A stretch of 64,000 nucleotides of DNA from Meloidogyne chitwoodi (GCA_015183035.1 JACZZP010000007.1:1426001-1490000), one strand, 5' to 3'. Numbered from the stretch's first letter, positions 51,261 to 61,620 are shown. The notes: a model not told the origin generated them from the sequence alone. Numbers and translations: made by a program.

Positions 51261-51495
51261 TAAAAAATTCTAATATATTTGGCGTTTTATTATTTTAAAA
51301 AAAATAAGTTCTCTACGCCCAGTTAGGCGCACGCCACATATAGCGCATTTTAATATAAGAAGCCATTTTTTATCTTGCGCCTACTTGGCTGTACTCTATT
51401 TCCCCGTCTGTCTCTAATGCGTTCTTTGTCTCTTATGTTAATATTTATGATATTTCGTAATTGCGAACGCCCTTTTTTCATTTTATATATTTTAG

Positions 51496-52190
51496 ATGAC
51501 ATTTACAACAGAGTTTAATAGGAAGTTAAAAGAAGAAAAAACAGAAAAAGAAGAAAATTTACGAAATCAAACTGAGAAGGGGAGAATAGGTTTTTTAATT
51601 TTTACATTTTCTTTTTTTATTTATTTTTTCCTTTTTTAGCATTTATTGAGAATACCTGTGAAAAGGCCCTTTCAGTTGCACAGTCACTCCTTCCTTCAGC
51701 CTATGACTGGTTATATAATGGAAGTTCAAAAGGAAAAGAAGTTCGTCTTATTTGTGAATATGCAGGTTTTTAAAATCTTTTTTTTTTTAATATTTATAAA
51801 ATGTATTTTCTTAGAGAAGATAGCCAATCACTCCCTCGATGATGATAAAATTATTATTCGTTAATTATTAGTGGAAATTATTAATTTTAACAAGTCAATA
51901 TGTGAGTTACGCCTTCAAGGAATAGATACCCAAGTTTTTATTTTTATTTATATTATTAAATTTTTTAAATTAGTTATTATCCCAAAGCTGTGCTGATAAA
52001 TTACGAGAATTAATTGAACAAAAATTGCCACTTGTGGTAGATAGGTTAATCTTTGTTAACGCTCCTCCGCTTTGTAGTACTCAGGTTTTTTTTTTAATAA
52101 TTTTCTATGAAAGTTTTCATATATTTAGCCTTCAACGTCTACAAATACTCCTGTCAGTTTACATGGGGTACCTTCATGTTCTACTACCGA
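51496..52190 (+). pseudogene. Exon-like remnants of an unrecognised gene
   Basis: After a TTTTAG acceptor, MTFTTEFNRKLKEEKTEKEE opens an exon. It splices in frame to FIENTCEKALSVAQSLLPSA, then YDWLYNGSSKGKEVRLICEY, then EKIANHSLDDDKIIIR, which ends in TAA at about 51862. Protein-like sequence goes on beyond that stop (VEIINFNKSICELRLQGIDT, then SQSCADKLRELIEQKLPLVV), suggesting that a longer gene has acquired a premature stop. Splice sites are good and composition is coding-like, but I do not recognise the family. A short intact gene ending at 51864 is the alternative. Confidence 0.4.
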
Positions 52191-52191
52191 A

Positions 52192-52311
52192 CAATTAGGC
52201 GCCGACACGTAGGCGCCACCGATTAGGCGCGAAGACAATTAGGCGCAATGACAATTAGGCGCGGGACAATTAGGCGCGGGACAATTAGGCGCGGGACGAT
52301 TAGGCGCCAAA
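52192..52311. repeat. TTAGGCGC tandem array (15-16 bp unit)
   Basis: About eight copies of a 15-16 bp unit of the form GACAATTAGGCGCGG. Words fall near 52194, 52211, 52222, 52238, 52253, 52268, 52283 and 52298. The array starts with imperfect copies (CGACACGTAGGCGCC) and becomes homogeneous at its right end. Each unit includes TTAGGC, the hexamer of the usual nematode telomere, but never in uninterrupted hexamer tandem. Confidence 0.9.
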
Positions 52312-52551
52312 GGCTAAATATTTTTATAATTGAAAGTTTTTGCAAAATTTAGGATAATTTTACAATAAAAACAGTAAACATTCAATTTTTTATCACAAAA
52401 ACAAAAATATTAAACTGAATAGAATGAATCAAAAATATTAAATAAAATAACAAAACAAAATTGAATTAAAAATTGATTATTGATTCATTCGATAATTTCT
52501 GGAGATTCCCTTTAATTATTCAATTATTTGGTGGTTTTGATTGTAATTATG

Positions 52552-54346
52552 ATGTTTATTTCTTTTTTCTTATCTCACTTCTGTTTCTTCTTTAATCCTA
52601 TTTTCTGAAAATAATCATTCCTAATAAAGAATAATTTTTTTTTAATATATTTATCTATGTTTATTTCTTTTTTCTTATCTCACTTCTGTTTCTTCTTTAA
52701 TCCTATTTTCTCAAAATAATCATTCCTAATAAAGAATAATTTTTTTTAAATATATTTATCTATGTTTATTTCTTTTTTCTTATCTCACTTCTGTTTCTTC
52801 TTTAATCCTATTTTCTGAAAATAATCATTCCTAATAAAGAATAATTTTTTTTAAATATATTTATCTATGTTTATTTCTTTTTTCTTATCTCACTTCTGTT
52901 TCTTCTTTAATCCTATTTTCTGAAAATAATCATTCCTAATAAAGAATAATTTTTTTTAAATATATTTATCTATGTTTATTTCTTTTTTCTTATCTCACTT
53001 CTGTTTCTTCTTTAATCCTATTTTCTGAAAATAATCATTCCTAATAAAGAATAATTTTTTTTAAATATATTTATCTATGTTTATTTCTTTTTTCTTATCT
53101 CACTTCTGTTTCTTCTTTAATCCTATTTTCTCAAAATAATCATTCCTAATAAAGAATAATTTTTTTTAAATATATTTATCTATGTTTATTTCTTTTTTCT
53201 TATCTCACTTCTGTTTCTTCTTTAATCCTATTTTCTGAAAATAATCATTCCTAATAAAGAATAATTTTTTTTAAATATATTTATCTATGTTTATTTCTTT
53301 TTTCTTATCTCACTTCTGTTTCTTCTTTAATCCTATTTTCTGAAAATAATCATTCCTAATAAAGAATAATTTTTTTTAAATATATTTATCTATGTTTATT
53401 TCTTTTTTCTTATCTCACTTCTGTTTCTTCTTTAATCCTATTTTCTCAAAATAATCATTCCTAATAAAGAATAATTTTTTTTAAATATATTTATCTATGT
53501 TTATTTCTTTTTTCTTATCTCACTTCTGTTTCTTCTTTAATCCTATTTTCTCAAAATAATCATTCCTAATAAAGAATAATTTTTTTTAAATATATTTATC
53601 TATGTTTATTTCTTTTTTCTTATCTCACTTCTGTTTCTTCTTTAATCCTATTTTCTGAAAATAATCATTCCTAATAAAGAATAATTTTTTTTAAATATAT
53701 TTATCTATGTTTATTTCTTTTTTCTTATCTCACTTCTGTTTCTTCTTTAATCCTATTTTCTGAAAATAATCATTCCTAATAAAGAATAATTTTTTTTAAA
53801 TATATTTATCTATGTTTATTTCTTTTTTCTTATCTCACTTCTGTTTCTTCTTTAATCCTATTTTCTGAAAATAATCATTCCTAATAAAGAATAATTTTTT
53901 TTAAATATATTTATCTATGTTTATTTCTTTTTTCTTATCTCACTTCTGTTTCTTCTTTAATCCTATTTTCTGAAAATAATCATTCCTAATAAAGAATAAT
54001 TTTTTTTAAATATATTTATCTATGTTTATTTCTTTTTTCTTATCTCACTTCTGTTTCTTCTTTAATCCTATTTTCTGAAAATAATCATTCCTAATAAAGA
54101 ATAATTTTTTTTAAATATATTTATCTATGTTTATTTCTTTTTTCTTATCTCACTTCTGTTTCTTCTTTAATCCTATTTTCCAAAATAATCATTCCTAATA
54201 AAGAATAATTTTTTTTAAATATATTTATCTATGTTTATTTCTTTTTTCTTATCTCACTTCTGTTTCTTCTTTAATCCTATTTTCTGAAAATAATCATTCC
54301 TAATAAAGAATAATTTTTTTTAAATATATTTATCTATGTTTATTTC
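52552..54346. repeat. 105-bp satellite, 17 copies
   Basis: A head-to-tail array with a period of 105 bp (ATGTTTATTTC at 52552, 52657, 52762 and so on to 54336), about 1.79 kb, nearly identical copies. One position alternates between TCTGAAAAT and TCTCAAAAT: copies 2, 6, 9, 10 and probably 16 carry the C type, and copy 16 also has a one-base deletion. It ends abruptly at the end of the Gypsy LTR. No open frame or known RNA is encoded. Confidence 0.95.
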
Positions 54347-54580
54347 TGTTGTGTATTCGTTACAACACGTTTACGAATCAAATAAAGTTTTAATAAAAGA
54401 TTTATTAAATAAAATATAATTAATATTTGGTCTTTAGAATTGCAATAATAAAAAAAGAAATGAGCAAAGGAATCGAATTGTAAGGTGTCTCCACTTATAT
54501 TTATAAGGAATGAATGGGCCACGAAATAACAAATAACAAATAGGCCTAAAGACAAAAGGGTCAATTCAATATCTCTAACA
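54347..54580 (-). mobile_element. LTR of a Ty3/Gypsy element
   Basis: Read on the minus strand, a 234-bp segment starts TGTTAGAGATATTG and ends ATACACAACA, with TG and CA termini. It is directly preceded by a purine-rich tract (TAAAGAGGGAGA, about 54581-54592) that fits the polypurine primer of a retrotransposon. It includes a TATAAATATAAG box-like sequence. The matching 5' LTR was not found in the window. Confidence 0.75.
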
Positions 54581-54589
54581 TCTCCCTCT

Positions 54590-55830
54590 TTAAGAATTTC
54601 GGCCTTCCTGTCCATATTTCTTTTTATTCGGGTCCATGACGAAATGGCGGATTTGTTTTCGTTCTCTCGCTGGGTAACGTCTCGGAGTTTGTGGAACGTT
54701 TTGTTCTTGTACAATCTGACGCCTAGTCTCAGAATTATTTCTTTCAACTTGAGGTGAAACTTCCAGCGCAGTGGTGGGAGTTTTTCTATGGCGTTGAGCT
54801 TGTTCCTCTTCACGAGTCGAAACGTCTTGTTCAACCATCAGAAATCTTTTTCGAAGTTGATTTGCATGGCGATGAACATTTCTTCCTATCGACGGAATTG
54901 AGACCCGATAAGTCGGTGAATTATTTACCCTTGAAATAATTTCCCCAGGAAGCCAATGCGTTTTTCCGAATCTATAATTGAGCGCATAGATGGCTTCTCC
55001 TTTAGTAAATTCTATGGACTTTGATCCATGTTTTTCATCGAATTGTTTTTCCATTTTCTGAGTGTAATTCTTTCTCTCAGATAAGGAAAATTTCTTATTT
55101 TTCATTTTCAATCCCTCTGGATGAATGAGTGAAATTTTTATTCTTAGGCGTCTTCCCAGAAAAAGTTGATCAGGAGAGCATCCAGTTAAAGCAGTATGAG
55201 GTGTAGATCGATATGCTAACAGCATTTTCTCACACCAAAATTTATCATCTTTCGCCTTTTTCATGCCCCTCTTAAAGGTATCGACAAACCTTTCTACCTG
55301 TCCGTTGGATTGTGGATGGAAGGGTGGCGTGAATGTCTGCTTTATCCCGTATTCTTTACAAAATTTTGAAAGTTCTGCTGATCGAAATTGTGTGCCGTTA
55401 TCAGAAACTAGTTCTTTTGGGATACCTAATCGGTGAATAAATGAACGAAGAGTATCAACCGTGGCTTTCGCTGAAATGTTTGCCATTCTAAAAACTTCTG
55501 GCCACTTAGAATAGGAGTCCACTAGTAGTAAATAAGTGTATCCATCAGAACATGGGCCTGCGAAATCCATATGCACGCGTTGAAATACTTCATCAGTAAT
55601 TTTCCAAGGTGATAGTTGAGTCTTAACGGGTGATTTTGCTGCTTCTTGGCAGTTTTGACATTCCCGAACAAGTCTTTCAATGTCTGAATTTATTTTTGGC
55701 CAGTAGACATGCTCTTTAGCCAGGGATTTCATTTTAACTATTCCCGGATGAACGAAATGAAGTGATCGGAGCATTTGTGCTCGCAATTTTTTGGAATAAT
55801 TGGATTGATTTTTGTTTTTTTTAACTAATT
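54590..55830 (-). mobile_element. Ty3/Gypsy integrase, 5'-truncated element
   Basis: One long open frame encodes the integrase end of a Pol polyprotein. The zinc-binding part has LHFVHPG and ECQNCQEA. The catalytic core has the three acidic residues in VHMDFAGP, VSDNGTQF and NGQVERF, followed by AYRSTPHTALTGCSPDQLF and a basic C-terminal part. Gag, protease, reverse transcriptase and the other LTR are absent, so the element is truncated near 55830-55860. The open frame has no stop over about 400 residues, which implies a fairly recent insertion. Its LTR abuts the 105-bp satellite. Confidence 0.88.
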
Positions 55831-56069
55831 TTATTTTTGTTAACTTTTATATTTGTTTTTTTTTTCAGTTTTTTAAAATATGGCGCAAATACTAAGTCAA
55901 CGAGGAAAATAAAAATTATCTCAATGGATTTAGATAAAGGTTTTTTGGTATTCTTTTAATTTTCATTTAACAAGTTTTTTTACTTTTATTATCTGTTTTA
56001 CCTCATTGTGATTTTGTCACCTTTTCAATTTCTTTTTAGTTAATTTTATAATCAAAATTTTTTCTGTAT

Positions 56070-57116
56070 TTGGCTCAGGTGCTATTTAGCCGTTGTTGGG
56101 GCCATTCTTTATGCTAATTTTCCCACTCGCTTGACCATTGGAGCAGCAATTCCACCTTTCGAATATTTGGCGGCTACAAATTTGAAACTTATTGAGCCTG
56201 GAAAGGAAGATGCTGCAATATTTTAAAGAAAAACGTTTTGGTTTGCTTTAAATTTTATTTAGATTTTTTTAATATGAACTTGGTAGGATTTGGAACTCCA
56301 TGCAAACTCTGCATTTTTCTATTTTTCTTTAATTTTATAATTTAAAGGCTGGAGATATTATCAAATCCAACACTTGTTATGGCAATTCGACGTCCAGGTG
56401 GAGACAATAAAAAAATCCTGTTCATCGTTAATTTTTTTTTAATTTTTTAGAAATTAATTTTTTTAAGTGATTGTAGCGATACTTTTGTTCATGATCCTGC
56501 GTCAAAAAATGTGTCGTCTAAACTGGATTCTGTATGTTTTTTTTAATTTTTACTTTATATTTGTTGTATCTTAAGTTATTAATATTGTTTTTTAAGTGTT
56601 TCTGCTCATAGTTCTTTTAATTCGTCAGACACGTAAATTTTTTTTAATAAAAAAACATTTTAATAAATAATTTTTTTAAGAAACCTTGGAAGTTTTAATC
56701 TCGACTACAAAATAGAAGGCAGAACTGCAACTTTTATTGCTGAAATGGACAATAATATGTCTGCAAGATGCAAATTCAACGTAAACCCTTCCAAGATAGT
56801 TTCGCCTGGAAATTTTCGTATGGTAGCTCTGCATGAGAGCGCTCATTGCGAATAGCTCACTTAAATAACTTCGTTGTAGAATCGGTTTATTTTAAACTCT
56901 AATTAATTTAGTACTTTATTTATAAAGATTGATATCGAAAAAATGAATGAAGGAGAACGAAATTTGACTTCCGAAATAATGATGGGTGTGCGGACAGACA
57001 GGAACTCTACCAACGCATTCAAGCGTTCATGGCTGGCTCAGTATCAGGAGAAGTATTCTTTAAAAATTGCTACCTTGGAAACAAGATGGATTTGGACAAA
57101 ATTGGGGAAATTTTTC
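56070..57116 (+). pseudogene. Decayed exons of unrecognised gene(s), first part
   Basis: Several exon-like blocks read as protein but do not assemble into one open gene. One gives YANFPTRLTIGAAIPPFEYL and ends NLKLIEPGKEDAAIF with a stop. Later blocks give SAHSSFNSSDTNLGSFNLDY, then KIEGRTATFIAEMDNNMSAR and a stop at about 56856. A last block (about 56940-57116) reads MNEGER and then, one base shifted, KFDFRNNDGCADRQELYQRI and on to GNKMDLDKIGEIF. Small frame breaks (an A-run near 56962) suggest loss of function. I do not recognise the family. The last block is interrupted by the foldback element. Confidence 0.4.
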
Positions 57117-57876
57117 GGCACTACTAAAGACGAGCTGGCCCTTTTTTACGGATTTTTTCTGCGGACAAATTTTATATTATTTGTCTGTTTTTTTGATTGA
57201 TTTTTTCCCAAGGCAATAAGAGTGTACCTGGACTAACAAATCGTTGGCATGGGTAAAAATTGAAACATGATTCCAAACATTTTAAAATACATTAGAAATA
57301 TCACCAAAAGCACATTTGGACCTATTGGGGGTGTTTTATTACTTCTCCATTTTTGGGCCCATTGCTAGTTGGTCTTTGGAGCAAACTTGGACCTATTCGT
57401 TGAAATTTATTCTAAATATTTTATTGTTCGTGTAAAGGCAAAACACAATCAGACCAAAATACCTTCTACACATTAGAGTAATTTTCACCGAATAGGTCCA
57501 AGTTTGCTCGAAGACCAACCAGCCATGGGCCCAAAAATGGAGAAGTAATAAAACACACCCAATAGGTCCAACTGTGCTCTTTGGTGATATTTCTAATTTA
57601 CTACCAACCATTGTTGAAGCCCTTCTTTTTGTAAGCTGATTTTGTTGTAAATTGTAACAAAGTAAAATTTTTAAGCGTTTGAATCATTTTTCTAAATAAT
57701 CGATTAACAAACATGTAAATGACTGGGTAAGAAATTTACACCTTTTTGTTAGTCTATTAACTCCTTTATTTGCCTTAAGGCAAAAATCAAATAATATGTA
57801 TATACTACTAAATTTTATAATAGAAAGTCCGCAGAAAAAATCCGCAAAAAAGGGCCAGCTCGTCTTTAGTAGTGCC
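57117..57876. mobile_element. hAT-like foldback MITE with 8-bp target duplication
   Basis: A 760-bp non-coding element. Terminal inverted repeats begin GGCACTACTAAAGACGAGC and match over 50 bases with one mismatch. It is flanked by the direct repeat AATTTTTC (57109-57116 and 57877-57884), an 8-bp target duplication typical of hAT transposons. Inside lies a second inverted pair (57290-57406 against 57470-57603) with a spacer of about 65-80 bp, so nearly the whole element can fold back. It encodes no transposase. Removing it with one duplication copy rejoins an exon and restores a normal donor. Confidence 0.85.
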
Positions 57877-57884
57877 AATTTTTC

Positions 57885-58430
57885 TTACAATGGTTTTTTT
57901 ATTTATTTATTTTTATTTAGCTTCATGCTGGCTTAAATTCTGAACGAGGAGCTGCTGGTTCTCTTCCTTGCAACTCTCAATCGTCTATTTCTAAAAATGA
58001 CACGGCTATGGAACATTCAATGGAGAAACAATGGGCGATTACGAAGGGTATGGTGATACAGAGCCAAGAACTGATCAAAAGAGTAAATTTATAAAATAAA
58101 TGACTTTAAAAATTTTTAGTTCGCGGACGTTCTGGAAGTAGAAAAGAAAATGAAAGGAGATAAGGCTCGAACGTAAGTTTATTATTTTGGGATAGTGTCT
58201 TATTACCGGGCTTTTTTTAATTCTTTCTGTGGTTGAGGAAGTAATATTAAAAGATTTGAAGTAATTTTTATTTTCTTTAAATTTTAGTACAATTGAGCGC
58301 ATTCAGATAGAGTTATTAAATGAAGAAGAAAACTTGAAGAAAAGAAACCTTCGGTCAAATTTTTCAGATTTTATGAAATTGTGCCCTATAATTATACATA
58401 CATATAATTCTATTAATTTTGGCTTTTAAA
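57885..58430 (+). pseudogene. Decayed exons of unrecognised gene, second part
   Basis: After a TTTAG acceptor the exon reads LHAGLNSERGAAGSLPCNSQ, then MEHSMEKQWAITKGMVIQSQ and ELIKR. It splices in frame to FADVLEVEKKMKGDKART and TIERIQIELLNEEENLKKRN, and ends at a TAA at about 58428. The highly charged helical composition suggests a coiled-coil end. It is in frame with the exon block broken by the MITE (GEIF, then LTM across the insertion point), so both belong to one former gene. Family not recognised. Confidence 0.45.
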
Positions 58431-58480
58431 AGTTACATTAGACACGAGAATTCTTAAATATTAAAAATATTTTTCTTAAT

Positions 58481-58485
58481 TTTAG
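58481..58485 (+). promoter_or_regulatory. Trans-splice acceptor directly at the THOC3 start
   Basis: TTTAG is followed at once by the THOC3 ATG (58486), the tightest acceptor-to-start spacing in this window. The leader would supply the whole 5' UTR. Confidence 0.5.
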
Positions 58486-61400
58486 ATGAGTTCTACCAAA
58501 GAAATTTCGTCTAGCCGTGAAATACTTCCTGATGATTATTTCAGAAGTTCAAATGGGGCAAAAGACTTTTTTAAACGTAAAGATCGTTCAAAATCTTATG
58601 ATATGCCAAATGTTTGTTAACTGTTTACATACAGTGGCGGACAAAAGTAATGCAACACCATTGTCGTAATTCATTTTTTTATCATAATCCTCCCTCGTAT
58701 TAGTGTAATTAAATTTGTTTTTTTCTGTTTTGTAGCATTTTTTATACTCTTTAATATGAAAAATAAAATTAGTTAATATCTTTTCAATTTTTTGAAATAT
58801 TGGTATTAGAACCAGAGTACCTCTGATTTTTAGTGGGCAAAAGTAATGCAACACTTTTTAGATGAAGAGAAATAATTCTAAAAATTATACCCCAACACCA
58901 ATTAAGGAACAAATTGTACGGGAAAAACTATCTGGGAAAAGCTGTAGAGAAATCGCGGCAAATTTCAATGTATATAGCCTACTTTTTTTCGGTTAAAGAT
59001 TTTGACAATTTTAGGTAAATTTTAGTACGGTATCTCGAATTTGTAGCAAAAACCGAAACCAAGGGAATGTTCATGGGCTTTCTAAGACTGGTCGCCCCAA
59101 AAAAACAAGTGATGCACAAGACCGTCTCTTGGTCAGACAAGTGCGGGTTAATCCAACATTGTCTTCAGCTGATGTGTCAAAACAAGCTCAAGAGCAATTC
59201 AGGGTCACAATTAGTCGTAGAACCGCCAGTCGAATTCTCAATCGTTACCATTTGCTTGCAAGAAGACCTGCCAAAAAGCCTTTAATGCAAGAACGTCATC
59301 GAGTCGCACGTCTTCAGTTCGCACTTCAACATCAATACTGGACTATAGAACAGTGGGGAAAGGTCCTCTGGAGTGACGAAACACGCTTTAATTTCAACCA
59401 TCCCGATGGTGGAACGTACATTCGACGACCACAAAACAAGCGATACTCCCCTAAATATGTCAAACAAACAATGAAATTCGGTGGTGGAGGGTTAATGGCA
59501 TGGGGTAAGACTTAGATAGTACTTTGGATAAAATTTGCTTTTGCGTAGGGTGCTTTTCGCGCGATGGGATTGGTCCTCTTGTGCGAATTCATGGCAACAT
59601 GGATGCTCCAATGTATCGTGACATTCTTGTCAACCATATGTAGCCACATGCACAAGAAAAAATGCCGCCCGGATGGAAATTTATGCAAGATAACGATAGT
59701 AAGCACACAAGCAAACTCTTACGTGGGGGGATTTGTAGAACAACAGGACGGATTACATTCAGTTTTTGGATGCAAAATAGAATTGATTTGATGATTACTC
59801 CTGCGTATTCACCTGATATCAACCCAATTGAGCATTTATGGGGAATTGTTAAACGAAAATTACGGGGGAACCGGTTCCGAAATGGTAATGACCTTTGGGA
59901 GGCTGTTTTATCTGCTTGGAATTCTATCCCAATTGATATTCTTATTAAACTTGTTGACTCTATGCCTCGTAGGATCCTCGCTATTATTCGTGCAAATGGT
60001 AGATTCACCAAATATTAAGTTATTGTTGTTTTATTTTGTTGCATAAAAAGTGTTGCATTACTTTTGCCCACTAAAAATCAGAGGTACTTTGGTTCAAATT
60101 CCAATATCTCAGAAATTTGAAGAGATATAAACTAATTTTATTTTTCATATTAAAGAGTACAAAAAATGCTACAAAATTAATCAAAAAAATATTTTTTTTG
60201 GTTATACAAAAAAGGATTATGATAAAAAAATGAATTACGACAATGGTGTTGCATTACTTTTGTCCGCCACTGTATTTACATAACCATTAAATCTACTTAA
60301 GGTTTCGGGTGTTAGAACATTTTCGTGGAATATGAGCGGTACATCACTTGCAAGTGGAGCAGACAATAAAGTTGTTTCTGTTGGTAATCTTGACCCACAC
60401 TCTTGTCGTTTGGTTAGTCATAAATTTTTATTAAAATTATTGTTCTTATTTTTAAATACTATTAAAAAAGTAATGTTATAAATTAGAAGCAAATTTTTGT
60501 TGGCTATGGTCATGAAGATATTGTGGGGGCCATAGAATTCTCAAAGCATAATGACATGGTTGGTACATATTGATAAGATTAAACTAATAATAATTTTTAA
60601 AGCTTATGGCCTCATGTTCTAGTGATAAAACTGTCCGACTTTGGGATTTACGTGTTCCAGACAGTCATACAAAATTGCCTACAACAGGATCAAATTTATT
60701 TTTAACTTGGTCTCATTATGTAAATTATATTGCTTATGGAGATAAGACAGATAATTTGGGACTTATTGATGCGAGAGCAATGAAAATTTTAGTGCAATTC
60801 TCATTTAAGGATGAAATTAATGAATTCCTCTGCCATGGTCAATTCATTTTTGTTGCTACTGATCAAGGAAAATCAGAAATTCTCAGGTAATTTAATTTGT
60901 TAATATTTTTCTAAAAATTTATTTAATTTCTATCAGTTTACCAACACTTAAACATGTTCGAACCGTACAGGCACATCCACCACTTTCTACTTGTTTAAGT
61001 ATGGATATCTCACCAAATGAAAGATTTCTTGTTATTGGTGCTTCTGATGCTTCCTGCTCTATTTGGGAATTAAATGACCTTATTTGTATAAAAACACTTA
61101 CAAGGTTATTTAAAAAATTGTTTACATTAAATTTGTTTATAATTTCAGACTTGATTATCCTGTACGTAGTGTTTCATTCAGGTCATTTACTTTTTAAAAA
61201 ATTCAATTTTATTGCAATATTTCAGCCATTGCAGCAATTTGGTAGCTTCTGGGAGTGAGGATCGTGTTATTGATATTTCATGGCTTTTAACGGGCGAAAA
61301 GTATTTTTTTAAATTAAAGTTTGTTAGAAATTGAGAAAATCTAATTGCGCTTGTCCAATTGTTTTGATATTTAAGATTATATTTCCTTTTTCTAAAAAGT

Positions 61401-61620
61401 TTCCATTCTCGAAATTTTTATCAAAAATATTTAAAATTATGACTAAATTTATTGTTAATTTTCCAGAGTTGCAGAAATACCTCTTTCGACAGAGTGTTTT
61501 GACGTTTGTTGGCATCCACGTCTTTATTTGCTTGCTTATGCAACAAGTATATCAGATGGAGGATTAGACCGTGATAGAGATCAACAGCCTTCATTACGAG
61601 TTTTTGGATATTCTGGATAA
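58486..61620 (+). CDS. THOC3: THO complex subunit 3 (WD40), with transposon in intron 1
   Basis: A seven-bladed WD40 protein of the THO/TREX complex, which couples transcription to mRNA export. MSSTKEISSSREILPDDYFR starts it; exon 1 ends DMPN at 58611. Exon 2 starts VSGVRTFSWNMSGTSLASGA, and later blades read DMLMASCSSDKTVRLWDLR, SHYVNYIAYGDKTDNLGLID, PTLKHVRTVQAHPPLSTC, MDISPNERFLVIGASDASC, LDYPVRSVSFSHCSNLVASG, SEDRVIDISWLLTGEK and CFDVCWHPRLYLLAYA. These match THOC3/TEX1 in order. Intron 1 (58612-60301) holds a Tc1-like transposon; without it and one TA the intron would be 47 bp with normal GTTTGT and TTAAG ends. The coding frame is undisturbed. Confidence 0.92.
58632..60272 (+). mobile_element. 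Tc1-like transposon with IR/DR ends
   Basis: A 1641-bp element flanked by TA duplications (58630-58631 and 60273-60274). Ends start CAGTGGCGGACAAAAGTAAT and are long inverted repeats of about 226 bp (58632-58857 and 60046-60272), nearly identical. Each arm holds two direct repeats of the core CAAAAGTAATGCAACAC: outer at about 58640-58659 and 60245-60265, inner at 58837-58854 and 60050-60067. This is the IR/DR layout known from Sleeping Beauty-type Tc1 elements, where the transposase binds both repeats. Inserted in THOC3 intron 1, in the same orientation. Confidence 0.95.
58862..60018 (+). pseudogene. Tc1-type transposase gene, inactivated
   Basis: A DDE transposase with a paired helix-turn-helix N-terminus (MKRNNSKNYTPTPIKEQIVR, GKSCREIAANFN, VNFSTVSRICSKN). 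The catalytic acids are visible as VLWSDETRFNF, MQDNDSKHTSK and YSPDINPIEHLWG. Two introns are predicted, near 58969-59013 and 59507-59549; both are short and use GT/AG. Two defects argue that this copy is dead: an in-frame TAG at 59641-59643 within the D-to-D spacing, and an extra segment of about 39 bp (about 59730-59768) between the second D and the E that lengthens the usual DD34E spacing. The ends are intact, so it could still be mobilised by a transposase from elsewhere. Confidence 0.85.

Noticed and set aside
52192..52311. A true interstitial telomere
   Set aside because: TTAGGC is never in direct hexamer tandem; only a composite 15-16 bp unit repeats.
52552..54346. Regular 105-bp repeats considered as a CRISPR-like array
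   Set aside because: The whole unit repeats; there are no unique spacers and the genome is eukaryotic.
56440..56530. A membrane-helix reading (VIVAILLFMILRQ) as a real exon
   Set aside because: The competing frame (SDCSDTFVHDPASKN) is equally open and more protein-like; neither joins cleanly, so no membrane protein is claimed.
60100..60125. GGTTCAAATTCC as a tRNA T-arm (B box)
   Set aside because: It lies in the transposon inverted repeat, and no cloverleaf can be formed around it.
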